Positions 34,145 through 43,137 of a DNA stretch of 64,000 nucleotides are shown here, in pieces. The position numbers and the translations under genes were made by a program. The first letter of the stretch is position 1. Each line of letters begins with the position of its first letter. Source of the DNA: Saccharothrix sp. S26 (GTDB lineage Bacteria > Actinomycetota > Actinomycetes > Mycobacteriales > Pseudonocardiaceae). Where the stretch lies: contig NZ_JAJUWT010000001.1 in NCBI RefSeq assembly GCF_021390395.1, forward strand, positions 248,001 to 312,000, in the 5' to 3' direction. The notes beneath the pieces were generated by a model. The model saw only the letters and a list, made by a program, of their open reading frames with translations. It made no database searches and was not told where the DNA came from.

Positions 34145-36304
34145 ATGTCGCGATCAGATGAGGTTCGAGGGGGCGGGGCGTCGCCGGGCAACATTTTGTC
34201 CGGATCCGTCTCCGGTGGAGCGGTGCAGGCAGGGGTGGTGCACGGGGATGTCACGTTCCACAATGCACCGTCCACTCCGCCCCCGGTGCCGCGGCAATTA
34301 TTGGGCGCGCCAGTGCATTTCACCGATCGTGTGGCCGAATTGGCCGAGCTGAACGAAGCCTTGGTCGAGCACCGGCGGGACGGAACCCGCATGTTCGCCG
34401 TACTGAGCGGTCCGGGCGGGGTCGGCAAAACCGCGCTCGCGCTGCACTGGGCGCACACCACGCGGGACCGGTTCACCGATGGGCAGCTCTACGTCGATCT
34501 CGCCGGGTTCAGCGGGTCCGAGCCGGTGCAGCCGGAGGACGCGCTGGGCCTGTTTCTGCGCAGCCTCGGCGTGCCGTCCCGGGAAGTGCCGGTGGAGATC
34601 ACCGAACAGGCGGCCCTTTACCGTTCCTTGACCGCGGACAAGAAGTTGCTGGTCCTGCTCGACAACGCGTACTCGGCCGCCCAGGTACGTCCGCTGTCGC
34701 CGAGCTCACCGTCCAGCGCGGTCCTCGTGACCAGCCGTAACAGGTTGACCGGTCTGGTGGCCGAGGGTGCCCGGCTGGTCGACGTCGGTCCGCTCGGCAA
34801 CGTGTCGGCGGTGCGGCTGCTGGCCAAGGTGGTGGGGAAACGCCGGGTGGACGACGACCCCGAACGGGCTGCGGCGCTCGTCGGGATGTGCGGCGGCCTG
34901 CCGATCGCGGTCCGGGTGGCCGCCGCGCGGTTGGCCAGCCGCCCCAAGTGGTCGGTGCAGAAAGTCGTCACCGAGTTGAGCGACGAGCGCAACCGCCTGT
35001 CGATGCTGTCGGCGCCCGAGTTGTCCGTGCAGACCACGTTCGACTTGTCCTACCGGGCGCTTCGGCCGACCGCGGCCGCGCTCTACCGCCGGCTCGCGCT
35101 GCACCCGGGTCGCGAGTTCGGTGCGTCGGTCGCGGTGTCCGTGCTGGAGAAGGACGCCACTCATGCGTTGTTGGAGGAGTTGGTGGACGGCAACCTGGTC
35201 GAGTCCGTGGGCGAGACCCGCTACCGCTTCCACGACCTTCTGCGGCTCCACGCCCGGAACAAGGCCAACTCCGAGGACGATGCCGACGAGCGGGCGTGCG
35301 CCGTGCGGCGGATGGTCGAGTGGTACCTGAGCGGCGCGATGGCGGCGGACCTCGTGGTTACACCACACCGGCGCAGGCAGATCTACCGGTTCCTGACGCC
35401 ACCCGAGGGCGTGCCGGAGTTCCCGGACCGCGAGTCGGCCTTGGCGTGGTTGGAGGAGGAGCGGCAGAACCTGATCAGCTGTGGCCGGGTCGCCGAGGAA
35501 CACGGCTGGTGGGAACTGGCTTGGCACCTGTCCGATGCGCTCTGGCCCCTGCTCCTGCACCACAAGCACTATCGAGACCGCTTGGAGATCGACCGCCGCG
35601 GCGTCGACGCGGCGCGCCGGTGGAGGAACCGGTTCGCCGAGGCGGACATGCTCAAACGGCTCGGCATGGTTTGCACCACCGTGGGCCGGTTGGAGGAGGC
35701 CGAGGAGCACCTCCGGGCCTCGGTCGCGGTCGCGGAGGAGATCGGCGACCAGCAGGGCGTCGCCGACGCGGAAGGGGCTTTGGCCCGGCTGCACGTGGCG
35801 GGCGGGCGGCTCGCCGAAGCGGTCGAGCTGTTCGAGCGACTGGTCGGGACCCACCGGGAACTCGGCGCGTGGCGCAGCGTCGGGCTCACGCTGATCGACC
35901 TCGGCCGGGCGTTGACCGGGCTCGGTCGGGTCGACGAGGCACTGCGGGCACTGGACGAAGCGACGGCGCGGTTCCGCGACCTCGATCCGCCGGATCCCTA
36001 CAACCGGGCAAGAGTCATGGTGGCCCAGGCTGCGGCTCACCTGCGTGCCGACGACTTGCCGCTCGTCGATCGCACGGCACACGGCGCGCTGGAGGCGCTG
36101 AAAGCGCTCGGCTCCAAGCAGGGAGCGGCCGAGTCGCACCAACTGCTGGCCGAGTCCGCCGAGCGACAGGGGAACGCGGAGTGGGCCGCAGAGCACTGGC
36201 AGCAGGCTCTGCGGCTCTACACCGAGATCGGATCCTCAAAGGCCGACGATATCGCTCAACGACTGCGTGCGGACGACCCGCAACCACCCGCAGCCGACGG
36301 CTGA
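34145..36304 (+). CDS. NB-ARC/TPR STAND protein with N-terminal RHIM/BASS amyloid motif
   Basis: A 719-residue protein from ATG 34145 (GGGGGTAG upstream). Residues 16-38 are the amyloid motif: NILSGSV, GGAVQAG, GDVTF. A Pro-rich linker follows, then NB-ARC: Walker A GPGGVGKT at 89-96, Walker B LLVLLDNA at about 168-175, TSRNRL at about 196-201 and GLPIA at 251-255, a winged-helix region with HDLLRLHARNK, and TPRs from about residue 490 (EADMLKRLGMVCTTVGRLEEAEEHL and later units). This is the design of a bacterial NLR-like sensor: TPRs bind a trigger, NB-ARC oligomerises, and the N-terminal motifs template amyloid in an effector, here most likely the 110-residue protein at 19325. There is no SARP or enzymatic effector domain in this protein itself. 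Confidence 0.88.
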   Translation: MSRSDEVRGGGASPGNILSGSVSGGAVQAGVVHGDVTFHNAPSTPPPVPRQLLGAPVHFTDRVAELAELNEALVEHRRDGTRMFAVLSGPGGVGKTALALHWAHTTRDRFTDGQLYVDLAGFSGSEPVQPEDALGLFLRSLGVPSREVPVEITEQAALYRSLTADKKLLVLLDNAYSAAQVRPLSPSSPSSAVLVTSRNRLTGLVAEGARLVDVGPLGNVSAVRLLAKVVGKRRVDDDPERAAALVGMCGGLPIAVRVAAARLASRPKWSVQKVVTELSDERNRLSMLSAPELSVQTTFDLSYRALRPTAAALYRRLALHPGREFGASVAVSVLEKDATHALLEELVDGNLVESVGETRYRFHDLLRLHARNKANSEDDADERACAVRRMVEWYLSGAMAADLVVTPHRRRQIYRFLTPPEGVPEFPDRESALAWLEEERQNLISCGRVAEEHGWWELAWHLSDALWPLLLHHKHYRDRLEIDRRGVDAARRWRNRFAEADMLKRLGMVCTTVGRLEEAEEHLRASVAVAEEIGDQQGVADAEGALARLHVAGGRLAEAVELFERLVGTHRELGAWRSVGLTLIDLGRALTGLGRVDEALRALDEATARFRDLDPPDPYNRARVMVAQAAAHLRADDLPLVDRTAHGALEALKALGSKQGAAESHQLLAESAERQGNAEWAAEHWQQALRLYTEIGSSKADDIAQRLRADDPQPPAADG

Positions 36305-36652
36305 CCGACGTGCCCGGTGGTCCGCGCACCACACGGGCAACCCATGCACTCGCAGCGCGCGCATGTCCAGCCGAGCGACGTGCCACGCGTAGAGCGATTG
36401 AATTGCGGAAAGCACCACGGCGTTCATGTCGAGACAGCGCGCTGCGGTGGTCAGCGGCGTCAACTCGACCGTCTGGCCTAGTTCGGTCCGTGCCATGAGC
36501 CGATCCGACGACACCGCGATGGCCAGCGCCGCGAACGGGTTGTCGCGCAGCAGCGCCGCGGTCGGGTCACCGCCGTCCGCGGCGACTTCGCGCACGACGG
36601 CATCGGCCAAGTGGTCCGGTCCGCTCGTCCAACGCACCACGGGCTCCGTCAC
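36236..36652 (-). CDS. Hypothetical protein coupled to the GT-B-like gene
   Basis: A 138-residue protein from GTG 36652, overlapping the stop of the upstream gene by 4 bp (GTGA), so it is translated together with it. The core VAADGGDPTAALLRDNPFAAL and LTPLTTAARCLDMNAVVLSAIQ is helical; the C-terminus (HRARRSAVGCGW) is basic with two Cys. No family recognised. Its last 69 bp overlap the convergent NB-ARC gene. Confidence 0.6.
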   Translation of the reverse strand: MTEPVVRWTSGPDHLADAVVREVAADGGDPTAALLRDNPFAALAIAVSSDRLMARTELGQTVELTPLTTAARCLDMNAVVLSAIQSLYAWHVARLDMRALRVHGLPVWCADHRARRSAVGCGWLRVVRTQSLSDIVGL

Positions 36653-37848
36653 GGCGACTCCTTGAGAGGCGTCGGGACCGGCGGCACGGCGCGATGCCGA
36701 CCCGGTTCAGGGATCTCGAGCAACTCGTACACGAGCCGGCGCAGCCGCGCCGACGAGCGGCCGGGCTGCGACGTCAACCGCGCGCGGACGGCCGCGCCCA
36801 CTTCAGCCGCACCCGCGGCCGCCCGCTCGAGCTGCGGCCGTGCAGCCGCACCTGCCTGGAGCCGCGGTGCCCTGTGCCGCAACAGCTCCTGCGCCGATCC
36901 GTGGGACGTCGCCACGCGCACCGGTGCGCCGACGAGCACCACGGGCCGATCGATCGCCGCGGCATAGACGCCGACCGACCCGTGGTCGGCGACCACGTGG
37001 TCGGCGGCGATCAGCGCGGCCCGCCAGTCCACCTCCGGCCCGACCACCAGCAGTCCGGCGTCTCGACAGTCCGCGAGCCAGGCGTCCACCTGGCGCCGCC
37101 CGTGGCCGAACCAGGCACCGGGGTGCACCAACGACACCACTTTGAACCCCTGTGGCGTCAGCTCTTCGAGCAGGTGCGGCAACAGGTCCTCGAACCTGGC
37201 GAACAGCGAGTCGAGCCCCCAGGTGGAGCTGACGACCACGGTCGGCTGACCCGGTTCGATGTCGAGCGCGGCCCGGTACGCGTCGCGTCGCGTCAGGCTG
37301 GCCACCAGTCGGTCGTAACAGGGATCACCCGCCACGACGGCCACGTCCAGTGCCTGCGGGCACTGCCGGCGAACCACCTCCCGTTCGTCGTCGTGCGCGA
37401 GTACCAGAGCGCTCGCCAGCACGCGGCCGTTGTGCAGGAGCCGTTGCGCGTCCAACCCGTAGACGACCGGCTCGTCACCGTTGGCGATCGACTTGCCGTA
37501 GCCGGCGCCGTGCGGCATCACCACCAGCGGCGCGTGCAACTCGTGCAGCCCGCCGTAGGACGCGGCGAGGGCCAGGTCGAACCTTTCCCGGATCGCGAGC
37601 TCCCACGGCCACACGACTCCTCTGGTCGACCGCAGGAACTCGGCGACTCCATTGCTGAAGACATCAGGCGCCTGGGTGAAGACGACCTGCAGCCTCGCAT
37701 CCGTCTCGATCAACTCCACCGCTTCCAGCAGACGTTGCCCACTGGTCACCGTGTGCACCACGGCCAACACCGACAGGCACCCGGCGCGGCTGACCCACCG
37801 CGACGCGTCGAGCCCGATCGGCACTCGCGGCCACTCCGGACGTGTCAT
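36649..37848 (-). CDS. GT-B-fold, CDP-glycerol glycerophosphotransferase-like protein
   Basis: A 399-residue protein from ATG 37848 with GGGGGAG upstream (an in-frame start at 37992 has none). The order PLVVMPHGAGYGKS, VYGLDAQRLL, VAVVAGDPCYDRLVASL, VVVSSTWGLDSLF, KVVSLVHPGAWFGHGR, and VVADHGSVGVYAAAIDRPVVLVG follows the GT-B/TagB-TagF pattern, including the His of MPHG and the HGSV phosphate-binding loop. It may add a polyol phosphate or sugar, or be a catalytically altered relative. It lies between two NB-ARC proteins, divergent from the SARP-type one, which suggests that regulator controls it. Confidence 0.7.
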   Translation of the reverse strand: MTRPEWPRVPIGLDASRWVSRAGCLSVLAVVHTVTSGQRLLEAVELIETDARLQVVFTQAPDVFSNGVAEFLRSTRGVVWPWELAIRERFDLALAASYGGLHELHAPLVVMPHGAGYGKSIANGDEPVVYGLDAQRLLHNGRVLASALVLAHDDEREVVRRQCPQALDVAVVAGDPCYDRLVASLTRRDAYRAALDIEPGQPTVVVSSTWGLDSLFARFEDLLPHLLEELTPQGFKVVSLVHPGAWFGHGRRQVDAWLADCRDAGLLVVGPEVDWRAALIAADHVVADHGSVGVYAAAIDRPVVLVGAPVRVATSHGSAQELLRHRAPRLQAGAAARPQLERAAAGAAEVGAAVRARLTSQPGRSSARLRRLVYELLEIPEPGRHRAVPPVPTPLKESP

Positions 37849-38045
37849 GCACTCCCCCTCTTGCTCAACCCCTGGGAGAAGAGTGGCTGCCGGGTTTGGC
37901 GTGGACTTGCAGTCCGCTTGGATCTGCCGATCGTCGCCCCAGCACATGGGCAATTCGGACGAAAATTGCGAAGAAGGCCTACCGGAGTTCACCCGGTGAA
38001 GCAGACTGTGGTCAAGGGCAAGTTGGCCAGCGAAAGGTGGCGCTG

Positions 38046-41021
38046 GTGGAGTTCATGATCATCGGTAAGACGCGATTACACATCGACGGGAATGATTGCG
38101 ACCTCGGGCCGGCCAAGCACCGTGGGGTCCTCACATTGCTGCTCTACCACTTCCCGCAACCAGTCCGAGTGGACACCATGGCACAGGTGCTGTGGCCGGG
38201 TAGTAGCGCCGAGCAGGTGAAACGCAACATCCAGCCGATCATCAGCAGATTGCGCTCCATTTTGACCAAATCGGGGACAGGGGCCTCCATCCCGAAGGAG
38301 GGCAATGCCTATCGGCTGCTGCTGCCGCGGGAAGACGTGATCGACTACCACCGATTCCGCAAATTGGCGGAGAAGGGGCGCGCAGCCGCGTCGCGCGGTG
38401 ACCACCAGGCCGCCAAGGCACTACTGCGCGAAGCGCTCTCACTGTGGAACGGACGACCGCTCGAGGAGCTTGGTGGTCAGTGGGCCGACCATTGTCGTGA
38501 CCAAATGGAGACGTTCGACCGGATGCCCGCGTTTTACGCCTTGCTGGACAGCCAACACCAGCTCGGCGAGCACTTGGAGGTGATGGCGGAAGCGGGCAGG
38601 CTCACCGCGACGCAGGACCCGGACGAGGCCTTCGCCGGGCTGTACATGCGTTCTTTGGACGCCTTGGGGCGCTACTCGGCGGCGCTCGAGTTCTACGCCG
38701 TGTTCTGCCAGCGCTTGTTCGAGCACGTCGGGGCCGAGCCGGGTCCCGAGTTGCGCGACCTCTACAAGAGCATCCTGCGCAAGCAGGAGAGCACCGCGGT
38801 GCCCGGTACGACCGCGCCGCATCAGCTGCCCCCGCCCGCCCGCAGCTTCACCGGCCGCGACGACCTGCTGGCCAAGCTCGACGCCCTGCTCGGTGACGGT
38901 GACCAGGGCCGGGTCGTCGCGCTGCACGGGATGCCCAGCGTGGGGAAGAGCCAGCTGGCGCTGAAGTGGGCCGCGCGGCACCGGGACCGGTTCCCGGACG
39001 GGAACCTGTACCTCGAACTGCGGGGCGCCGGACCGGGGACGCGGGTCACGCCCGACGACGTGCTGGCGTTCCTGCTGCGGTCACTGGGCTTCGAGCGAAT
39101 TCCCGCCACCGGTGTCGAGCGGCAGCTCGAGCTCCGCCGGGCGTTGGGCAACCGCAGGATGCTGGTCCTGCTCGACGACGCTCACGAGAGCGCGCAGGTC
39201 AGGCCCGTCCTGGCGGCGACGCCGCAGTGCCTCACGATCATCACGAGCCGCACCCGGTTGATGGGCCTGAAGGTGCTCGACCACGTCGACCTGGTGGCCG
39301 TGCCCCCGCTGTCGACGGCTGAGTCGGTCACGTTGCTGCGCAACGAGATCGGCCGTGAGCGATCCGACGCCGACCCCGCGGCGTTGAGGGACCTGGCAGG
39401 TCTGGTGGACGGCCTGCCGTTGGGGCTGCGGATCATCGCGCAGCACGTCGCGAACCGGCCGGACACCCCTGTCGGAGACCTCGTCGACGAGTTCAGGGGA
39501 CAGGACGGGCTCGGGATCCTCGGGTCGGTCCACGACAGCGACGACGAGAGCGCCACCCTGCCCGCGGCGTTCTCCTGGTCGTTCCGCGACCTGCCGGAGG
39601 ACACGGCCCGGATGTTCCGGCTGCTGGCGCTGAACCCGACGGCCGAGTTCGGCGTCGACGCGGCCGTCGCGCTCTTTGGCGAACCGTACGAAACCGTCAA
39701 CGCGCACCTCAGCACACTGGTGCGTAGCAACCTGCTGGACTACGGCGTGGCGCCGAGGCGATTCCGGCTGCACGACACGCTGTACGGCTACGCCTTGCAC
39801 CTCGTACGCCGTGATGAACCCACGCAGGCGCGCAAGCAAGCCATGACGCGGTTGCTGGATTGGTACTTGGCGTCGTCCGCCGCCGCTGCCCAACTGCTGG
39901 ACCCCCAGACCTCGCCGGTGCCACCGCTGCCCGGCATGTCGGCGAAACCAGTGCCGCTCGCGGACCAGGCGGACGCGTTGAGGTGGCTCACCAGGGAACG
40001 GGCGAACCTGGTCGCCGCGGTGCCGCAGGCGGTGCGCTCCGGATTTCACGAGCACGCGTGGAGGCTCTCGGCCAACTTCCACGAGGCCTACGACCGGTCC
40101 GGGCATTTCGAGGACGTCCTCGTCAGCCACCGGGCGGCGCTCAAGTCCTGCACCGCACTCGGCGACCTTGAAGCGTTGAGCGGCACGCACAGCAATGTCG
40201 GGATGATGCTCTACCGATTGCGCAAGTACGTCGAAGCCCGGGAGCACTTCGAAGCCGGAATGGAGATCGCGGAATCCGTCGGCGCGCACGAGATCAAGTT
40301 GATCTGCTCCCACAACCTCGCCGGGATTCGCTTGGCCATGGGGGAGGTGGGCGCTGCGATCGAGCTGTACCTGGAAACGCTGGACGCAGTGCGTCAATCG
40401 GGCTACCGCGACGGCGAGGCGTACGCCCTGAATGAACTGGCGAACGCGTACCGCAAAGCGGAGCGGGACGACCTGGCGCTGGACCACTACTACCAGGCCC
40501 TGGCCATCCGGCGTTCGATAGGGCACATCCGGGGCGCGGCGACCACGCTCACCGACGTCGGACGACTGCACTTCGAGCGGGGCGAGCACGAGGAGGCCCT
40601 GCGCACGCTGCACGAGGCGCTCACCCTCCACCCGATCGGCGGGGATCGCACCCGCACCGCTGACGCACTCGTGGCGCTCACCGAGGTGGAGTACGACTTC
40701 GGCCGGTTCGGTGACGCCATCGGCCACGCCGAAGAGGCGGTTTCCACGTGCCGGGTGATAGGGGCGCGCGGCGGGGAGGGTCGAGCGCTGCACGTGTGGG
40801 GCCACGCCTTGGTTGCCCTCGGGCGGCTCGACCAAGCCGAAGAACGGTGGCGGCAAGCGGTGGACGTGCTGCGCGGCGTCCAGGAGGTAGAGGCGGACAT
40901 CGTCTCGGAACACCTGGCTGATGTGAAGAATCTTCGTAATGCCATTCCCGAGCCCCGCTCGTCGGCAACCCCCTACTTCACCGCCACCCCGAGCAGGGAG
41001 ATCACTGAGCGTCAGAACTGA
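38046..41021 (+). CDS. SARP/NB-ARC/TPR (AfsR-like) transcriptional regulator
   Basis: A 991-residue protein; GTG 38046 is preferred, ATG 38055 is possible. An OmpR-type winged helix (about residues 1-95, GPAKHRGVLTLLLYH and VKRNIQPIISRLRSIL) is followed by a BTAD helical domain (about 100-250, YHRFRKLAEKGRAA, LYMRSLDALGRYSAALEFY), an NB-ARC ATPase with Walker A GMPSVGKS at 295-302 and LVLLDDAHES, and about seven TPRs in the last 350 residues. AfsR-type proteins bind direct repeats at promoters and recruit RNA polymerase, usually for secondary metabolism or development. The 197-bp gap to the divergent GT-B-like gene is the most likely target region. Confidence 0.9.
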   Translation: MEFMIIGKTRLHIDGNDCDLGPAKHRGVLTLLLYHFPQPVRVDTMAQVLWPGSSAEQVKRNIQPIISRLRSILTKSGTGASIPKEGNAYRLLLPREDVIDYHRFRKLAEKGRAAASRGDHQAAKALLREALSLWNGRPLEELGGQWADHCRDQMETFDRMPAFYALLDSQHQLGEHLEVMAEAGRLTATQDPDEAFAGLYMRSLDALGRYSAALEFYAVFCQRLFEHVGAEPGPELRDLYKSILRKQESTAVPGTTAPHQLPPPARSFTGRDDLLAKLDALLGDGDQGRVVALHGMPSVGKSQLALKWAARHRDRFPDGNLYLELRGAGPGTRVTPDDVLAFLLRSLGFERIPATGVERQLELRRALGNRRMLVLLDDAHESAQVRPVLAATPQCLTIITSRTRLMGLKVLDHVDLVAVPPLSTAESVTLLRNEIGRERSDADPAALRDLAGLVDGLPLGLRIIAQHVANRPDTPVGDLVDEFRGQDGLGILGSVHDSDDESATLPAAFSWSFRDLPEDTARMFRLLALNPTAEFGVDAAVALFGEPYETVNAHLSTLVRSNLLDYGVAPRRFRLHDTLYGYALHLVRRDEPTQARKQAMTRLLDWYLASSAAAAQLLDPQTSPVPPLPGMSAKPVPLADQADALRWLTRERANLVAAVPQAVRSGFHEHAWRLSANFHEAYDRSGHFEDVLVSHRAALKSCTALGDLEALSGTHSNVGMMLYRLRKYVEAREHFEAGMEIAESVGAHEIKLICSHNLAGIRLAMGEVGAAIELYLETLDAVRQSGYRDGEAYALNELANAYRKAERDDLALDHYYQALAIRRSIGHIRGAATTLTDVGRLHFERGEHEEALRTLHEALTLHPIGGDRTRTADALVALTEVEYDFGRFGDAIGHAEEAVSTCRVIGARGGEGRALHVWGHALVALGRLDQAEERWRQAVDVLRGVQEVEADIVSEHLADVKNLRNAIPEPRSSATPYFTATPSREITERQN

Positions 41022-41178
41022 ACGAAAGAAGTGTCCCTCGACCCGGTGAAAGTTGGACCGGACAACAAAAACAGTTATCCATCAGCAGGTGTTTCTCCAT
41101 CCACGGTCGGGTGGGTGACACCTGGAAGTGGTGTGCCCCGGTGTGAGCGCCCCACCGGGGCGATGATCTACTACGCGC

Positions 41179-41346
41179 GTGACGATCCTGTACCGCTCAA
41201 TGCGGGTCATTGCCCACTCAATGCTTGGTTTGCTCGCAGTCGTCGCAATCACGCTCGTCGTCCCGGCCGGGACCGCGACCGCGGCAGGTGTCGACGATCT
41301 GGGGTCGGCGGCTTGCGTGACGCAATGGCCCGGTCGCATCGGGTGA
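41179..41346 (+). CDS. Small secreted peptide candidate
   Basis: An open frame of 55 residues from GTG 41179 (or ATG 41200). It encodes a signal peptide (SMLGLLAVVAITLVVPAG, cleavage near TATAA) and a mature peptide of about 19 residues with a single Cys (GVDDLGSAACVTQWPGRIG). It lies 157 bp after the SARP-type regulator. No Shine-Dalgarno sequence is obvious, so the call rests on the clean signal peptide and codon-third GC. Function unknown. Confidence 0.4.
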   Translation: MTILYRSMRVIAHSMLGLLAVVAITLVVPAGTATAAGVDDLGSAACVTQWPGRIG

Positions 41347-41520
41347 CGACCGTCGTTCTGGAGACCGAGGGAGAGTTCTGATGAAGCCCGACTTACGCCC
41401 CAGCGCGCGAAGAGCCCGCAGTACCCGTTCTCGGACGTCTGAGGCACCGACCTGATGAAGTGGGTGGGAACGCCGGTTCCCACCCACTCGGCCTGACGCG
41501 CGTCGGGCGGAAAGACAACA

Positions 41521-41547
41521 AGAGGGCCACCGGAATGGTGACCCTCT
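41521..41547 (-). terminator. Intrinsic terminator of tRNA-Lys
   Basis: AGAGGGCCACC (41521-41531) pairs with 41537-41547 with one mismatch around a 5-nt loop. On the minus strand the hairpin is followed by TTGTTGTCTTT, a T-rich tract, 11 nt after the tRNA-Lys 3' end. Confidence 0.85.
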
Positions 41548-41557
41548 CGCTGTGTTG

Positions 41558-41630
<73 letters not shown>

Positions 41631-41865
41631 TCGGACCTTCTTGCTCTGTCCGACGCGAAGAACATTAGCACAGCGTCTCTCTCAGTTCCCAATCGCCTGG
41701 TCAGGGCAGGTGTGCCGCCCTGGTGCAGGGGGAACTTCGCCTTGGTAACGATCCAGCATCTCGGGCAACATCGTCAACCCTTCAGGCGTCCCCTTGTCAG
41801 GGGACGCCGACAGACTCCGGTGGCGGGCTGTCAAGGCGTCCTGGGGACGAAGCGGAGGACCGGGG

Positions 41866-43068
41866 ATGTACCGCAAGCGGGGGGCGCGCAGAGCGCTGGG
41901 GATCGTCGCGATCGGGTTGGTCGCGACGTTGATCACAAGTTGTTCGTCCGACTCGGCCTCGCCCGAGGCCGCCGCCGACGAGACCTCCACCACCTCGTCG
42001 ACGCAGCCGCCGAAGCCCGTCTCGCTGAGCACCGGCCCGGCGGACGCGGCGGTGGACGTGGCGCCCGGTGCGCCGGTCGTGGCCACGGCCACGGACGGCA
42101 AGATCACGTCGGTCGCGTTGACCAACCCCGAGGGCAAGGCCGTGGCCGGGCAGTTGAGCCCGGACGGTCTGCAGTGGACCAACACCGAGCCGCTGGGCTA
42201 CCAGAAGACGTACACGCTGGCCGTGACGGGCCAGGGCGCGGACGGCAAGCCGGTCACCAAGACCTCGACCTTCACCACCGTCCAGCCGCGCACGCAGACC
42301 CTCCTGGCGGAGGTGTTCCCGTTCGACGGCATGACGGTCGGCATCGGCCAGCCGGTGCACTTCAAGTTCGACGAACCGGTCACCGACAAGGCCGCCGCCG
42401 AGGCCATGATCTCGATCACCACCGAGCCGAAGGTCGACGGCGCGTTCTACTGGTTCGACGACCAGAAGGTGCACTGGCGCCCGAAGGTCTACTGGACCTC
42501 CGGCACCAAGGTCTCCATCAACGCCAAGATCTACGGCAAGCACCTCGGCAACGGCGTGTACGGCCAGGAGGACCACGTGTCGTCGTTCTCCGTCGGTGAC
42601 GCGGTCGTCCACGAGGCCGACGGCCAGACCCACCAGGTCGTGACGAAGATCAACGGCCAGGTCGCGCGCACCATGCCCACCTCGATGGGCGACGCGCAGA
42701 ACACCACCCCCGCGGGCACGTACGTGACCATGGAGAAGCACGACCACATGGTGATGGACTCGCGCACCTACGGCTTGTCGCTGGACGCGGGCGGCTACGT
42801 CACGCCGGTCGACTGGGCCGTGCGGATGTCCAACTCCGGCATCTTCTTCCACGGCGCGCCGTGGTCGGTGGGCGACCAGGGCAGGCGCAACGTCAGCCAC
42901 GGCTGCCTCAACCTCTCGCCCGAGAACGCCAAGTGGGTCTACGACATCTCCAAGCCCGGCGACATCGTGGTCGTCACCAACTCGGGCGGCCCGGCGCTGG
43001 AGCCCTGGGACGGCTACGGCGACTGGCAGATCCCGTGGGAAGAGTGGGTCAAGGGCGGCAAGAAGTAG
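41866..43068 (+). CDS. L,D-transpeptidase lipoprotein (YkuD domain with Ig-like modules)
   Basis: A 400-residue protein from ATG 41866 (GGAGG upstream). The lipobox LITSC puts the lipidated Cys at about residue 26. A Ser/Thr linker is followed by two Ig-like modules and the YkuD catalytic domain with HGAPWSVGDQGRRNVSHGC, where the final HGC motif holds the nucleophile Cys (about residue 357). This is the LdtMt2-type architecture: it makes 3-3 crosslinks or attaches proteins to meso-DAP peptidoglycan outside the membrane. Its terminator is probably the hairpin inside the 51-bp direct repeat (43089-43119). Confidence 0.95.
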   Translation: MYRKRGARRALGIVAIGLVATLITSCSSDSASPEAAADETSTTSSTQPPKPVSLSTGPADAAVDVAPGAPVVATATDGKITSVALTNPEGKAVAGQLSPDGLQWTNTEPLGYQKTYTLAVTGQGADGKPVTKTSTFTTVQPRTQTLLAEVFPFDGMTVGIGQPVHFKFDEPVTDKAAAEAMISITTEPKVDGAFYWFDDQKVHWRPKVYWTSGTKVSINAKIYGKHLGNGVYGQEDHVSSFSVGDAVVHEADGQTHQVVTKINGQVARTMPTSMGDAQNTTPAGTYVTMEKHDHMVMDSRTYGLSLDAGGYVTPVDWAVRMSNSGIFFHGAPWSVGDQGRRNVSHGCLNLSPENAKWVYDISKPGDIVVVTNSGGPALEPWDGYGDWQIPWEEWVKGGKK

Positions 43069-43076
43069 GGCTCTAC

Positions 43077-43127
43077 AGGTCCGTGACGCGACCCGCCGCC
43101 ACCACCAGGCGGCGGGTCGTGCGCACC
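43077..43127. repeat. 51-bp direct repeat, left copy, with internal hairpin
   Basis: Identical over 51 bp to 44239-44289. On the minus strand it encodes the residues VRTTRRLVVAAGRVTDL that end the ABC-F protein, followed here by a TAG instead of TGA. It contains a perfect 12-bp stem (43089-43100 with 43108-43119, loop of 7). The two copies flank the PIN toxin-antitoxin module. Read with the right copy, it looks like a duplicated gene end produced when the module entered. Confidence 0.9.
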
Positions 43128-43137
43128 TTGTCCGACC

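Noticed and set aside
41381..41455. 24-codon frame after GAGGGAGAG
   Set aside because: Good ribosome-binding spacing but very short, Arg/Ser-rich and without a family; chance is not excluded.
41082..41483. Minus-strand frame of 133 codons
   Set aside because: Overlaps the signal-peptide frame at 41179-41346, lacks domains and has no convincing start.
41794..41822. Third PafBC-like promoter before the L,D-transpeptidase
   Set aside because: TTGTCAGGG is followed after 8 bp by CAGACT, not TAnnnT, and it lies about 50 bp from the start; the match is too poor.
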